Assembly (NCBI GenBank): GCA_905221605.1
Contig: CAJNDS010001224.1
Span: 579,056-643,055 of the forward strand
DNA: 64,000 nt
From: Symbiodinium natans
Taxonomy: Eukaryota > Sar > Dinophyceae > Suessiales > Symbiodiniaceae
Direction: 5' to 3'
In this document: in pieces, positions 52,941 to 63,453 of the stretch
Layout: each line of letters opens with the position of its first letter
How positions within the stretch are numbered: position 1 is the first letter of the stretch
Translations under genes and position numbers: made by a program
Notes under the pieces: generated by a model
Seen by the model: the letters and a program-made list of their open reading frames with translations, nothing else
What the model was told of the DNA's origin: nothing
Database searches by the model: none

Positions 52941-53167
52941 GTGAAGAGCCCGTGCCTTCGCCGTGTTCAGTGGCCATCCTCCGGCAGCTCGGATGCATGC
53001 TTTCCAGATGTGGTCCTCTTTGGAGGTTCATGGGTAGGTATAAGTAGGGTTACAAGTTACAAGTACCCTAAATTTCATTGGGCTGTTCGTGTCACAGCTC
53101 TCCTCGTGGGGGGTTGTGGCAGTGCTTTCCCTGTACTGCTTCATCATAGAGCCCAGGCCAAACAAGT
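52941..53167 (-). CDS. Possible two-exon fragment, product unknown
   Basis: The minus frames read NLFGLGSMMKQYRESTATTP and HEESCDTNSPMKF (about 53167-53070), then DHIWKACIRAAGGWPLNTAK and ARALHR (about 53022-52941). Between them is a left-end fragment of a family B element (AACCTCC toward 53025), which would be the intron. Composition is globular-protein-like. The plus strand is also open (hydrophobic LFVSQLSSWGVVAVLSLYCF at 53085-53145), so the strand is not certain. Confidence 0.3.
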
Positions 53168-53395
53168 TAGATCAGGTTCCCGGCTGGTTGCATGCCTAGT
53201 AGAGAGTCAGCAGTTTGAGAGTTTGTGGGGCTACTTTGAACCCAGACCGTTCGAAAGAGCTTAACCTCTGAATTGAACATTCCTAAGACAATACTCTTCA
53301 AACCATCAGATTTAAGCCATTTTGGACCGTCTGTTTAAGGCCGAGAAGCCCAGACCCCCATAACAAAGGAATACTACGGGGTAGATTGGGCCCTA

Positions 53396-53515
53396 CTTGG
53401 AGGTTCAGGGTGCTTATAACCTCAATTATAACTGCACTTATAAGCCCCCTAAGTCCCCTAAGTAGGTTATAAGTAGACTTATAACTGCGAACTTAAACTC
53501 TACACCCTCAAGCCA
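53396..53515. mobile_element. Family B element, left part
   Basis: CTTGGAGGTTCAGGGTGCTT followed by ATAAGCCCCCTAAGTCCCCT and GGTTATAAGTAGACTTATAA. The right terminal repeat is missing. Confidence 0.6.
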
Positions 53516-54744
53516 GTGCAAGCTGCAATGTTTCATGTCTTGTGAAACAAATGTTATAAACAAAAAATTTTAAACTTACTGAACAAAACAATCTCCTCGA
53601 GACTCTGCAAAACTCTCCGCGGACCCGACCCTGAGTAAGTTCACAAATAACCCCTGGAGCCTAGAAAGCCCCAATACCCTTAGGATTAAGCCATAACAAG
53701 GGCCCTCATTATGTTTTCAAGGTATATTCCTGAAACACCCTAAACCCTAAACCCTAAACCCTACAAGCGGCTTGTAAAATTCAAGGGGCCTCTTTGCCCC
53801 CGCCCCTCCCTCCCCCGGCCGCTCCTCCAGAAGCTTCGTGGGCAGCCCACCGGCTTCGGCCACGCGGAGGGCAACCTGGACCCCGACAAGGGTTTAGGGT
53901 TTAGGGACCCTAAACCCTGAACCCCTAAACCCCAAACCATCAACCCTAAATCCAACCTGATCCCCTAACCCCGAACCCCGAACCCTTGACCCCAAACCCT
54001 GAACCCCAAACCCTAAACCCCAAACCCTACACGCGAAACCCTGTAAGCCCCGAACACCCTGAAGCCCCCCTTCCCCCCCCCGAACCGACCTCCAGGTCGA
54101 TTTCGGCAGGGCCCGGCCCCTGTCGATCAAGCAGCAGCAACGCCAGCTGCCACCGCAGTGGGCCTCCACAGGAGCCCTGGGCATTTAGGGTCTTTGTTTT
54201 GCCACCCGACTAGCTGATGCAGAGCATCGCACTGCAGGGGAGTCCCTCGTTGCTCATGTGCCTTTTGGGAGCTGCGTCCTGTTGGACCATTTAGGGTTTA
54301 GGGTTTAGGGTTTCGGGTTTCGGGTTAGGGAGGGGAGGCTCACGCGGAAGCCCTTTTGCCCTAGCAAGTAGGGTAAGTCAGTTGGGCCATGGGCACTGTG
54401 AAACGGTGTCTGAAAAATACTAAGTTGACCTCACTAAGTCAACAGAGCAGGGTCTCTAGGCTTCAGAGTTTGGGGTTTATAGAGTTCAGCGTTTAGCCTA
54501 CTACGATGGTCTTAATGGTCTTCGGGACATTCTCCTAGTGCCTTCATGTTTGCGGTGATTCGAGGCATGGTGTTTAGGGTTGAGTTCAGGGCGACGCTCC
54601 AAGTATGGGTGTGGGCCACAAAGCCACTGCGATGCTTTTGGTTGTTTGGGGGAGGGGCGGGGGGACGGTATAGATAGACCTGAAACATTCTATACGTTAC
54701 TGTTAGTTTCAAATCAAAACAATCCCTAGGTGTGGTGTAGGTGT
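53516..54744. other. Intergenic with telomere-type tracts
   Basis: CCCTAAA at 53737-53762, TTTAGGG/CCCTAAA junction at 53889-53915, mixed CCCCGAACCC heptamers 53960-54045, TTTAGGG/TTTCGGG 54291-54330. No confident gene. Confidence 0.4.
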
Positions 54745-54900
54745 TGGTACCTGGCAAGGCTCAGGCGGCCTGGAACTCCGGCCAACGTGGCATGTGCCAG
54801 CTGACGCAGCATAGGCTCCAACGACGCGCCGTCAGCGGCTTGCCACGAAAGCATCGTCTGCCTTGGTGACTTCAACGGCGGCATGAGGCTCAACGGGTAT
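54745..54900 (-). CDS. Possible exon, product unknown
   Basis: The minus frame is open for about 50 codons: QTMLSWQAADGASLEPMLRQ then LAHATLAGVPGRLSLARYQ. It is bounded by CCCTAAA heptamers at 54905. A plus frame over the same bases contains VCLGDFNGG, which recalls the G-D-F-N motif of endonuclease/exonuclease/phosphatase domains, but nothing else supports that. Confidence 0.3.
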
Positions 54901-54902
54901 CT

Positions 54903-54955
54903 TCTCTAAACCCTAAACCCTAAACCCTAAACCCTAAACCCTAAACCCTAAACCC
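54903..54955. repeat. Telomere-type array (CCCTAAA)n
   Basis: Seven perfect units. Confidence 0.9.
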
Positions 54956-55523
54956 AAATGTGTATAGTACTGTATAGGGGGTATACAGAACAGGTTGCTG
55001 ACTATTTTGAAAGGGCCCCCCACCTGAAGGCTCTAATGTGATTTCCTGTATGGGTTATCTAGGGTTGTGCCTTGGACCCTGTTGTACCCTTGGGTTTTGG
55101 GGACTCATTTGAAACATCCTTAAGGACTATATTCAGGGGAATCATTAGGGGTACAGCCTTAGGGGTATGAGTCTTAATCCCATGATAAGACTTTAGGTAA
55201 GCTCTCAGCTCAGACTTTTGTGGTGGCTGGCTTTTCGCTGCACCGGCCTTCAGACGATCCAAGGGGGGCCCTTTATTAGTTCTATGCAATTGAAATCAGG
55301 GAATCGCGTTTGGGGCATTGTACCTCAAGAAACTCTAAGCGCGGGTCTTAACTGTGAAGTCAGGCCTCTTAATGAATGGAGATGAATGACCCAGGGACTG
55401 AATTCAGGACGATGCTTTAAGATAGAAGAGCGTTCCCTATATGGTTTAAGGAACCTTCCTAACATTCCCTACAAAAAGGGGTATGGGAGTCTCTGGGGTT
55501 TAGGGGGTCGTGGGCTCGATGTC

Positions 55524-55606
55524 TCAGAGGAGGCACTTCCTCTGCTCCAGGCTGATCGCGGAGCGGGCCGCTCTAAGCAGCTGCTCTGACAGCTGCAAGC
55601 CTTCCC
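55524..55606 (-). CDS. Possible 3' exon, product unknown
   Basis: The minus frame reads LPWEGLQLSEQLLRAARSAI then SLEQRKCLL and a TGA at 55524-55526. An amphipathic helix is likely. No family recognised. Confidence 0.3.
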
Positions 55607-55674
55607 AAGGAAGTTTAGGGTTTAGGGTTTCGGGTTTGGGGCCCCTGCTGATTTTCAGGGTTTCGGGTGACATA

Positions 55675-55787
55675 CTTGGAGGTTTATGAGTAGCTAGAAG
55701 TAGGGTTCTAAGTATGGGAACTTCACTTTTAACTACCCTGCGTATTTAGGGTACTTAAAGCCCTGCTTCTAGTCATGAACCTCCAAG
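55675..55787. mobile_element. Inverted-repeat element, family B
   Basis: CTTGGAGGTTTATGAGTAGC ... TAGTCATGAACCTCCAAG. Confidence 0.8.
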
Positions 55788-56820
55788 CAGTGAGCTCAAT
55801 ATCGCCTACTTCCTTGACTGAGGAGCACTGGGCTTGTGCTAGGCAAGCCCGAAGGGTTCCGGACTCTGCACCCAATATGGGTGGGGGGGGGCCTTCTATG
55901 CCCCAAAAGACTACGAGAGATCTTATTCTATCTTTTTAGGAGCCACCCCACCAAAGACAGGACCCTTGCTATTGAGATACCCTCAATGGAGGGGGGTTTT
56001 GGGCCCCAAACCATTTTTTGAACGAAACCTCTCTCATTGGAGCGAGCTAAACCCTAAACCCTAAACCCTAAACCCTCAGGCTCTTTTCGCATTGCCTCCC
56101 CCCACGCGCAGGACGCGCCCCACCAAAGCCAAGGCAGAGAGGAGGAGCCCTCGGTTTAGGGTTTTGGGTTTAGGCTCCGGGGATTCGGGCTGAAGGTTTG
56201 GAGGCTTGTGTTTAAGGTTTGGGGTTAACTTTCGAGTTCTTATGCAGGAAGTTTGGGGTTAGGTTCATACCAAAATTTACTTCTTAAGGGGGATATAAGG
56301 TGCTTTGTTCCCGAATTCTCGATGATACGAAGCAGCAAAAGAAGGCTATCGGGCCATGATGTCTTGAGGCTCGGACGAACCAGGGGAGGATTCTGTTTGA
56401 GCCTAGGGTTTGGGGCATAAATCGGCTGAAGCTCGTCCACCCCCTAGGAGAAGTGACCTGGACAGTGCAAACCAAGTGGCCCTGCAAGGGCAATGAGGAG
56501 CCATGAAGCTCTTTGCCGCAGTCATTTCGGAACAGGCCGATCTGGAGGCATGCCTGTGACACTGTCCGAATGCGAGTTTGAAAACCCATTTGCATAGTTG
56601 TCCAGTACCTAGTGGAACTGAAGGTGAACCTTTGGGATTATAAGGGGATTCTATTACCCCAAAAAAGGTTAAGGCTACCTATACTCTCCAACTAAGATTT
56701 GGGTTCTCACAACGTAGGGTGGTCATAGTGGTGGGCATGACCCTTGAATCTTCTTCACCAAGGTTCGTGCATGCCCTCTTCACGCATCAAGATGTCATGA
56801 ACCCTAAGTCCTCATGTATA
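55788..56820. other. Intergenic
   Basis: CCCTAAA at 56045-56075. Minus frames at 56240-56595 are open for up to 103 codons without family features. No confident gene. Confidence 0.35.
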
Positions 56821-56958
56821 CTTGGAGGTTCATGGTACTTAGTCATCAAGTACAACTGTACCTATAACTGTCCTTATGTCTATATTAGGGCACTTAAGGG
56901 GCTTATAAGTGGGTTATAAGTACAGTTCTAATTGGCTAAGAAGTACCATGAACCTCCC
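56821..56958. mobile_element. Inverted-repeat element, family B (long form)
   Basis: CTTGGAGGTTCATGGTACTT ... AAGTACCATGAACCTCC. It shares its interior (CTTATAAGTGGGTTATAAGT, ACAGTTCTAATTGGCTAAG) with 59404-59543 and the inner element at 10484-10630, a sub-family of B. Confidence 0.8.
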
Positions 56959-57239
56959 TAAACCCTAAACCCTAAACCCTAAACCAAGGGCCTGCCCCTT
57001 CGATCTTCTTGGATCCTACGGTTGCCGTGCCTTGCTGCTCGCGTCAGTTCGATGGCGAGGGTTTAGGGCCCAGGGACTCTAATACCCCTTCATGAAGGAG
57101 CTTTCCTTAAGATGTACTAGAGTTCCTTATATGGAATAAGAATCTTCTCCAACTAAGAGGTGTTTAAGACGTACTAGGGTTCCTTAAAAGGTTTAAGGAC
57201 TCTTCCCTAACTAAGAGGTTTTCAAATCTCTGGGGGGGG

Positions 57240-57365
57240 GTTTAGGAGGAGGTTCTAGCAATCTGTACTCCCCATCGCGCCTCCAAGCTGGCGGGCAGCC
57301 AACTCCTCAAGCACAGCTGTGCTCCCTTGCCAGTGTCCTCCACAAGTCGCAGTGCTCTCAAGCCT
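57240..57365 (-). CDS. Possible exon, product unknown
   Basis: Two minus frames are open: GLRALRLVEDTGKGAQLCLR, and LESTATCGGHWQGSTAVLEE continuing LAARQLGGAMGSTDC. The second is more protein-like. No family recognised. Confidence 0.25.
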
Positions 57366-57395
57366 AAAGCCTAAACCCTAAACCCTAAACCCTAA

Positions 57396-57446
57396 ACCGG
57401 GGCAAGCGGCGAGAGGTGATACCGGGGCAAGCGGCGAGAGGTGATA
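57396..57446. repeat. 25-bp perfect tandem duplication
   Basis: ACCGGGGCAAGCGGCGAGAG GTGAT occurs twice without a mismatch, next to CCCTAAA heptamers. Confidence 0.9.
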
Positions 57447-58014
57447 GGTTGAGAGGACAAACCGCGGCTGAAGGGCTTGGGCCCCGAATGGGGGTCACAA
57501 CGATTTTTAGCCATCTTCCTTAGACATTTAGGATTTTTTTTTGCCACCCGCCTAGCAGACCCCCTCTGGGATCACTCCGCAGGGACCATTTAGGATTTAG
57601 GGTTTAGGGTGTAGGGGTATTGGGCTCTTTTTGAGAACCCTACAACGGGTCATAGGGTAGTTACAAGTGCCAGGAGGGCCAGTCATTCGGGGGGGGGGGG
57701 GGGCGCCTATATACCCCTTTGAAAGCACCCTGCGCTTCGTACCCACGCTGTCCATTGGCCTTGCGAGGCTGTTGGAAGTTTGTCAAAGCCCTTATATACC
57801 CCTTCACAAGCACCCTATACAACCCAAGGGACTATACTGCAGAACCCTTTCAGGAAGGTATAAATAACCATATGCAGGGACAATACGCTTGAGTTAGGAA
57901 TTTGGGTTAGGACACTAGGGAACCTCCAAGCCCGAAATTGTGCCCTGTATGTTGGGTTGAGGGATTTGGGTTTAGGGCATAGGGGGGCTTAGGGGTTAGG
58001 GGTTTAGTCCATCC
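57447..58014. other. Intergenic
   Basis: TTTAGGG fragments at 57590-57615, G run at 57690-57703, and two CTTATATACCCCTT(T/C) AAGCACCCT segments (57708 and 57790). No gene. Confidence 0.4.
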
Positions 58015-58190
58015 AAGGAACTTTAGTTGCGACATAAGGCGATGTTCAACGAAGGAAGATTGGTACGTTGTACTGGGTAAAAGCATGGCCTGGGAGACAC
58101 CACATGCAATGCTTCTTCTGTGTGTGGCTTCTCTTGCGTCAGCAAGTCTATCCAAGCCCTGAAAGTTAACAGTGGCTTCCCCAATAGGTT
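58015..58190 (-). CDS. Possible exon, product unknown
   Basis: After a TTAACTTTCAG acceptor (about 58162) the minus frame reads GLDRLADAREATHRRSIACG then VSQAMLLPSTTYQSSFVEHR. Composition is protein-like. No family recognised. Confidence 0.3.
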
Positions 58191-58721
58191 GAGAAAGGGA
58201 ATGCGGTTGAACGACCCGGAACAAACAAAACGTGAGTCACAAACGAACACGCCCACAAAGTGCGTTCAATGTGTGTGCTATGCCCCTATGGGCTGTGCAT
58301 GGGGATTTCACGCAAGCCAATACAGCCCTGAGCGGACGCATAAGAACCCCCCCCCCAGCACTGCATGGATCAAAGCCTGCAAGCCAGAAGAGGCGCGGAG
58401 CCCCTACAACTTCTACACACCCTACAAAACAAACCAGAACCAACAAATCCCGTAAACCCCCAAACCCCAAAAAACAAACCCTTTTTGGGGGTTTCCGAAA
58501 TTAGCATTACCTAATTTGGGGTCCCTATGATAAGCGAATCCTACTATTTGGGGGTCCAACGGTCCAACCCTGAGCCCTAACCCTATCGACCCTCCAGGCG
58601 GCTCCTTGTGGGCCGAGGCATGCACCTGAACAGGGTCGAGCAAAGCAAGGGCCCCCGCTCTCCTTCTGCGTTGGGTTTGGGCGTTTTTTTGGGGGTTTTT
58701 GGGCCTTAGGGTTTATCAGTT
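58191..58721. other. Intergenic
   Basis: Overlapping open frames on both strands at 58232-58504, none with family features. Confidence 0.3.
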
Positions 58722-58820
58722 CATTCTATACTCCCTTTAGAACCTTAAACAAAAATACATTTTTACCATCCTCTTGGGTTTTATATGAACAAACATTGAA
58801 AGTAATTCCCAAGGGGGAAA
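58722..58820. mobile_element. Intron-associated repeat, family H
   Basis: Same order of motifs as the first acyltransferase intron. If this is also an intron, exons should flank it on the minus strand. None was recognised. Confidence 0.6.
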
Positions 58821-59403
58821 AAGCATTAGGGTTGAAAAAGGATTCTTTTTCGCTCCACAGGGCTGCTGTATAGGATTTAGGGTTTGGCACGGTTTAGGTT
58901 CAAGGGTTTGGGGTTAAGGTTCTAGGGTTTGGGGTTAAGGGTTTAGGGCTTTGGGTGTGCGTCAGTGCAGGCGCGCAGGGAGCGCGCCTGTCTTTTGACT
59001 CAGGGGCGCACTCCCGAACCCTCAACAGCACGCCTGCTCCCAGGCGTCGGTAAGGCTCCCGGCCACGAGGGAGGCATCAGCGCCCACTGCCGACGCCACG
59101 CGAAGGCACTGTTGGAGCCTCTAGTTTTGGGCTCTCTGGAATTTTGGGGTGGAAGACCCCCCTCACGAAGTACAACATGCCTTAGGGTTTCGGGTTTAGG
59201 GTCTAGCGTATTTAGCGTTGAGGCGGTTGACAACGGGGCCCATTGAGTTTGAATGGGTACTTCGGGCAGTTTACGTTGTACAGCGTTATGATACAGCGTT
59301 ATGGGGGAATCATGTGGGAATCACTTGGCGTGTCGCCTTCGAGTGAGCCCTAAACCCTATACCTTGATCTAGTGATGCAGGGACTCGTCGGGTTTACAAC
59401 TGC
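58821..59403. other. Intergenic, weak exon candidate
   Basis: The minus frame near 59120-59030 reads LRVASAVGADASLVAGSLTD, protein-like but unassigned. TTTAGGG variants at 58870-58950. Confidence 0.3.
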
Positions 59404-59543
59404 TTGCCTGGAGGCATGGTACATACCAAACAATGTTACTGTAGTTATAACCCACTTATAAGCCCCTTAAGTGCCCTAATATGGTCATAAGTAGAGTTAT
59501 AAGTACAGTTATAATTGGTTAGTAAGTACCATGAACCTCCAAG
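59404..59543. mobile_element. Inverted-repeat element, family B (long form)
   Basis: The right end GTACCATGAACCTCCAAG is canonical; the left end CTTGCCTGGAGGCATGGTAC is diverged. A second isolated right end (CCATGAACCTCCAAGTA) follows at 59570-59586 after CCCTAAA heptamers. Confidence 0.7.
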
Positions 59544-59586
59544 TAGCCCTAAACAACCCTAAACCCTAAACCATGAACCTCCAAGT

Positions 59587-60369
59587 AACGGTCTCATTCT
59601 GTAGACCCCGTAAATCTTCAGGATCCCGGAGCCAAGCAGTCCAGAACTTTGTGCCCACTTTATATCGGCATTTTTCAGTTTAGCTAACATCCCAAACATG
59701 ATCCTCTTAACCCCAAGAATATGTGGGAATATGCACACTATATTATAAGGACCTAGCCAGTTAGGGTTGAAAGGATGTTTAGGTTTGAGGGTTTGGGGTT
59801 TATCGCGATCTTTGGGAAGACGAAGCATGGCGTACTCGCAACCATAAATGCCTTCTAGACCCAAGAGAAACCTTGTACTAGGAAAAAAAAGGGTGCCCTG
59901 TTGGGTTTTTTGGGATTCTTTGGGAACCTAGACCCTAAAAAAGGAAATAAAGGCAGGTCCTAGCTTTGGAGTGCTCACGATCCTCCCTCAACAGCAGAAG
60001 AACGTGCAGAGAGCCAGAAACCCTAGTGCTCTCTGAAAGAAGATGCAAGGAACCTACATAATTTCCGACTCCTTACCCCGTAGGAGTCGGAAACAACTAC
60101 AACAGCTAGGTTGCTCAAAGGGCCCCCCCAAACCCCAACCCTCACCCTAAACCCTAAACCCTGAACCCTAAACACTAAACCCTAAACCCTAAACTTAGCC
60201 CTAAACCCTAAGCCTAAAACCCTAAACCCTAAACCCCACCTCATGGCACAAAGACGGTAGCTCCGACGCCAAATCAACTCTGGGTTTCCCCAGTCAGGCG
60301 GCCACGCCGTGCCCTCTTCGCTGAGAAGGCCCGGCAGCCTGCACACCAGAGACCCATTTTTAGGGTTTA
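59587..60369. other. Intergenic with repeats
   Basis: 59885-59960 shows family A interior motifs (AAGGGTGCCCTGTTGGGTT, GGGAACCTAGACCC). CCCTAAA array 60140-60237. No confident gene. Confidence 0.4.
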
Positions 60370-60463
60370 GGGATGCTATCCCTTATACTAACAGTCCTGA
60401 ATAGGGATGGTACCCCCTACTTTCATTCCTATTAAGGACTGGTAGTGTTAGGGGGAACATCCC
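60370..60463. mobile_element. Inverted-repeat element, family D (compact copy)
   Basis: GGGATGCTATCCCTTATACT AACAGTCC at the left and GGACTGGTAGTGTTAGGGGG AACATCCC at the right form inverted repeats of about 28 bp with a few mismatches. Confidence 0.8.
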
Positions 60464-61074
60464 AAGTTTAGGTTTTCGGGCCCCACCCCCCCCCGCCCCC
60501 CCTTTCCCTGCAACTTTTTACTCTCCAAGGTTTCCGAGACAGGCTAGTTAGCAATAGAGAGGGACCACGAAGAGGGCGCCTACTTTAGATTCACATTTCA
60601 AGCCCAAGTTGGATTCGGCACCCTGTGCGCCCGTGCTTTGGAACCCAGAGGGCCTTTAGCTACCCTGGATTTGAAGGCTTAAGGTTTAGGGTGTTGGGTT
60701 TAGGGTTTAGGGTTTAGGGTTTATAGGTACCAACCTACAACCTTTTTGGAACGCGCGCAAGACAAGTGCCTGAGGCGGGGATGCGACTGCTGGTAAGTGG
60801 AGGATTTTGCTGGTACAACAGCTGGGTGTACCCCAACCCTGAGAAGATCGGGTTTAGGGGGGGCCTACATTTCGCTGGAGTTCAGGGCGTGGGGTCACTG
60901 ACAAGTCGGCGAAACAGTTCGAGGCAAGAGGCCGGGTTTAGAGCCTTAGAGGTTCGGGTTCCCCGAAGATGCCTGTGTCTAGGAGAGCCCTAAAAACAAC
61001 CTGAAAAATGTATGACCCTCTTAAAACCAATAAGGGAAAACATAAAATGTCCCAAGAGCCTACCTAGTCGTAGA
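60464..61074. other. Repeat-laced DNA downstream of the NACHT-like exons
   Basis: TTTAGGG at 60685-60722. The stretch 60985-61072 (CCTGAAAAATGTATGACCCT, AACCAATAAGGGAAAACATA, CCCAAGAGCCTACCTAG) matches repeats in acyltransferase introns (47880-47935) and the RCC1 gene (39130-39172), so it is probably an intron. Confidence 0.5.
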
Positions 61075-62604
61075 AGGACACATGACGCCCCACTCCGAGG
61101 ATGCCTCTTCCCGCCCTATTCCGAAGTAGTCGCTTAGTGCTCAGGGCTTAGGGACCCGGAGAGCCCACTGACCCATAGTTAACAACGAATATCGCAAGCC
61201 ATAGAGAGGACCCTTCCCATGGTTGAAGGTAAATTCCTTCATTGGGGGGCATCGGGGGCTCTTTGGGCCACGAGCACGCGGCTTCCTGCAAGCTCCTGCC
61301 ACGGCGCCCTCCAGGCCACGCTGGAGGAAGAGCCGCACCTGGCCCGCCCCAGCCCGAAACCCGAAACCACAAACCCTAAATCCTAAACCCGACCCCGTCC
61401 CACTCCACAATATCTACTTTTTTGGGGGGGAAACCTTTTGGGGAGGGATTTGTGCGCTGGTGGTTTGGGGGAGTGGTCAGGGAAGTGGTTAGGGATGGTC
61501 GGCATGCACAGAAGCGTACGAAACCCATGGCCTCATAGCCTGGCAACGACGGTTTGGGGGTTAGGGTTTAGGGTGAACGAAACCTGACGCCTGAAGAAGA
61601 TCAGACACAGCAAAGAAGGCATGCCAACCCAAGTAGCGGCACTTGGGGTACGGCCCTAAACTTACACCCTAAACCCTAAAACCCCAAACCCCAACCCCTG
61701 AAACCCTAAACTGCACTGGCCAGACGTGAGCACCCTAAACCCTAAACCCTAAACCCTAAACCCTAAAACACGATCCTCCAGCCTGTGGCCACTGCGGCTG
61801 CCCAAGGACCTGGGGGACCATGTCCATCCGCCGCAAGATCTCCAAAGCCGCAAAGTACCTTGAGGTAGTCCAGCAGCCATATTATTGTAATTAAGGGTAG
61901 TTTCCCCTATACAGAAATAGACAACTAAATATATATATATATGTATATATATATATATGTATATCTCTATACAATAGTCAGGGTTGCCCTCTTTGGGGGG
62001 GGGGGGTGTTCATGAATTTTACTTCCGCGACGGACACCTTGAACAAAAAAAAGGAGGCGAAACAGGGGATCACTGGGCGCAAGGTACGACTGCAGCGAGG
62101 CGTGCGCAAACCGCGCGTGCCGGCCGCCGACCCGGCGCAACACCGGAGACGCGATGCAGTCAGGCACATCACCTAGGCCCAGGAGTAGCCTAGGAATAAG
62201 AAGGGTGCCCTTTTTGGGTTTTAAGGAGAGTCTAAGGGAACCCCAACCCCCCAAAAAAGGAGATAAGGGCCTACTCTGAGTCCGAGTCACTGATGAGAAA
62301 GAGATGCTGCCCACGAGAGCACATATCCAGCGCCAGCTGCTGCAAGGCCTTCTGGCAGCCTGCTCTTTCGGATTCTGGCGGCTCAGATAAGCTGCTTCCG
62401 GACTCAGTCCAGCCAGCACTGCGCCACATGGTCTCCACCAAGGCTTCATAAATTGAGAGGCAGTTCAACTCCGCAAGGTCCCTGCCACCATGGGCCAAGA
62501 CATGCAGCAGAATTGCTGCCAAGAACGGCTCCTCTAGCATCCTTGCCTGGTCCTCGGTTGACCACACACCCACGAAGCCGGAAACATCCTCCCAGCCCGC
62601 GAAA
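61075..62604 (-). CDS. NACHT/STAND-like NTPase, partial multi-exon gene
   Basis: Exon 62604-62275 follows a TTTTTTGCAG acceptor and reads AGWEDVSGFVGVWSTEDQAR, then MLEEPFLAAILLHVLAHGGR, then DLAELNCLSIYEALVETMW. This resembles the helical part after the NACHT P-loop domain (N/E-P-x-L-x-x-x-L-L, then L-Y-E-x-L-V). It ends SDSE and joins exon 62189-62038 through a GT-AG intron: LLLGLGDVPDCIASPVLRRV, then GGRHARFAHASLQSYLAP, matching the F-x-H-x-S-L-Q-E-Y-L-A-A end of NACHT domains. Further segments: 61858-about 61780 (YFAALEILRRMDMVPQVLGQ), about 61345-61240 (SVAWRAPWQELAGSRVLVAQ) and 61140-61075 (ALSDYFGIGREEASSEWGVM). The first intron is a worn family A element. The P-loop exons are not found. 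NACHT proteins are ATP-driven signalling switches; this call rests on two motifs. Confidence 0.5.
61728..61768. repeat. Telomere-type array inside the NACHT-like gene
   Basis: Five CCCTAAA units lie just after the 61858-61780 exon (minus sense), at the 5' end of the next intron. Another set is at 61665-61710. Confidence 0.85.
61920..62010. repeat. TA microsatellite and G run in an intron
   Basis: TATATATG repeats (61928-61965) and a run of about 13 G (61996-62008) inside the second intron of the NACHT-like gene. The intron's right edge carries CTTGAGGTAGTCCAGCAGCC, a family A terminus (61859-61878). Confidence 0.8.
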
Positions 62605-62837
62605 CTGCAAAAAACAACAGGCTTGGGTTGCTGGATGCTGTCAGCCTTACCTTACACTATGCTGGGCCCTCCTATGAGTCAACGCAAATGCCTTAAGTAC
62701 ATGTCAGGGGTGTTGGGTTGGCTGACGCGTTCATCGTGAGGGTTGAGCCCATATAAACAATGAGGCCTAGTTACCTGCACAAACCCCCCCCCCACCCCCT
62801 GTTCCCTTGAGCAAGGGCCTCAAGGGTAACTACCCCA
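62605..62837. other. Upstream part of the NACHT-like gene (intron expected)
   Basis: Nothing coding recognised. The pyrimidine-rich acceptor (minus) lies at 62605-62618. C run at 62785-62795. Confidence 0.4.
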
Positions 62838-63013
62838 CTTGGAGGTTCATGGGTAACTACAAGTAGGGTTTAAGAAAGTACCTCCTGAATCAGCTTCTCA
62901 GTGTCGTTCCCATACTTATAAGCCCTACTTGCAATCTACACCCCTAGACCCTAAACCCTAAACCCTCAACCCTCCCTAAACCCTCCCTAAACCCACCCAC
63001 ATGGACCTCCAAG
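62838..63013. mobile_element. Family B element with heptamers inside
   Basis: CTTGGAGGTTCATGGGTAAC at the left and CCACATGGACCTCCAAG at the right, with CCCTAAA and CCCTCCCTAAA units at 62943-62990 in the interior. Confidence 0.8.
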
Positions 63014-63071
63014 TGGTGGCTAAGTTCGCGCATCTTTCAATGGAACTGGGGGACATCGCAGGGCCCGTATA

Positions 63072-63150
63072 GTTTAGGGTTTAGGGTTTAGGGTTTCGGG
63101 TTTAGGGTTTAGGGTCAGGGTTTAGGGTTCAGGGTTTAGGGTTTAGGGTC
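63072..63150. repeat. Telomere-type array (TTTAGGG)n
   Basis: Ten units with TTTCGGG, GTCAGGG and TTCAGGG variants. Confidence 0.9.
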
Positions 63151-63159
63151 CTTTGTTTG

Positions 63160-63270
63160 GTAAGATCCACCCTTCGATGCAAAGGCTCAGAGGCCCGGAT
63201 TCCAGCCAGGGACGGTGTCTGCCTCAGTCGGGAGGAGTTCGGCTTCATCCCGAGGGATCTTCAGGCCCCC
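63160..63270 (-). CDS. Possible exon, product unknown
   Basis: The minus frame reads GLKIPRDEAELLPTEADTVP then GWNPGL and a TGA. Short, acidic, no family recognised. It could precede the NACHT-like gene or end another gene. Confidence 0.25.
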
Positions 63271-63340
63271 TTAACAGTGCAGGGTGTAGGGTTTAGGGCT
63301 TAGGGCTTAGGGTTTAGGGTTGAATACCTTAAACCATATA

Positions 63341-63453
63341 CCTGGTGGCCCAGTAACCACATCATAATAAGGGCACCCTTGTTTGGGGTTCGTTACTTTA
63401 TAAGGGAACCCATAACCAACAAAAAGGGTAAAGGGTACCACAGGGCTACCAAG
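63341..63453. mobile_element. Introner-like element, family A
   Basis: CCTGGTGGCCCAGTAACCAC ... GGTACCACAGGGCTACCAAG with AAGGGCACCC and TTACTTTATAAGGGAACCCA inside. It lies inside AATACCTTAAACCATATA ... ATTCAGGAATATTGC, so it may have inserted into a family E-like repeat. Confidence 0.8.

Noticed and set aside
53316-53330. AGCCATTTTGG on the plus strand, an 11-base match to the spliced leader
   Set aside because: Bases on both sides do not match the leader and no start codon or gene follows; chance is likely.
54855-54905. G-D-F-N motif on the plus strand suggesting a LINE endonuclease
   Set aside because: Only one short motif; no other catalytic motif or reverse transcriptase nearby, and the opposite strand reads better as protein.
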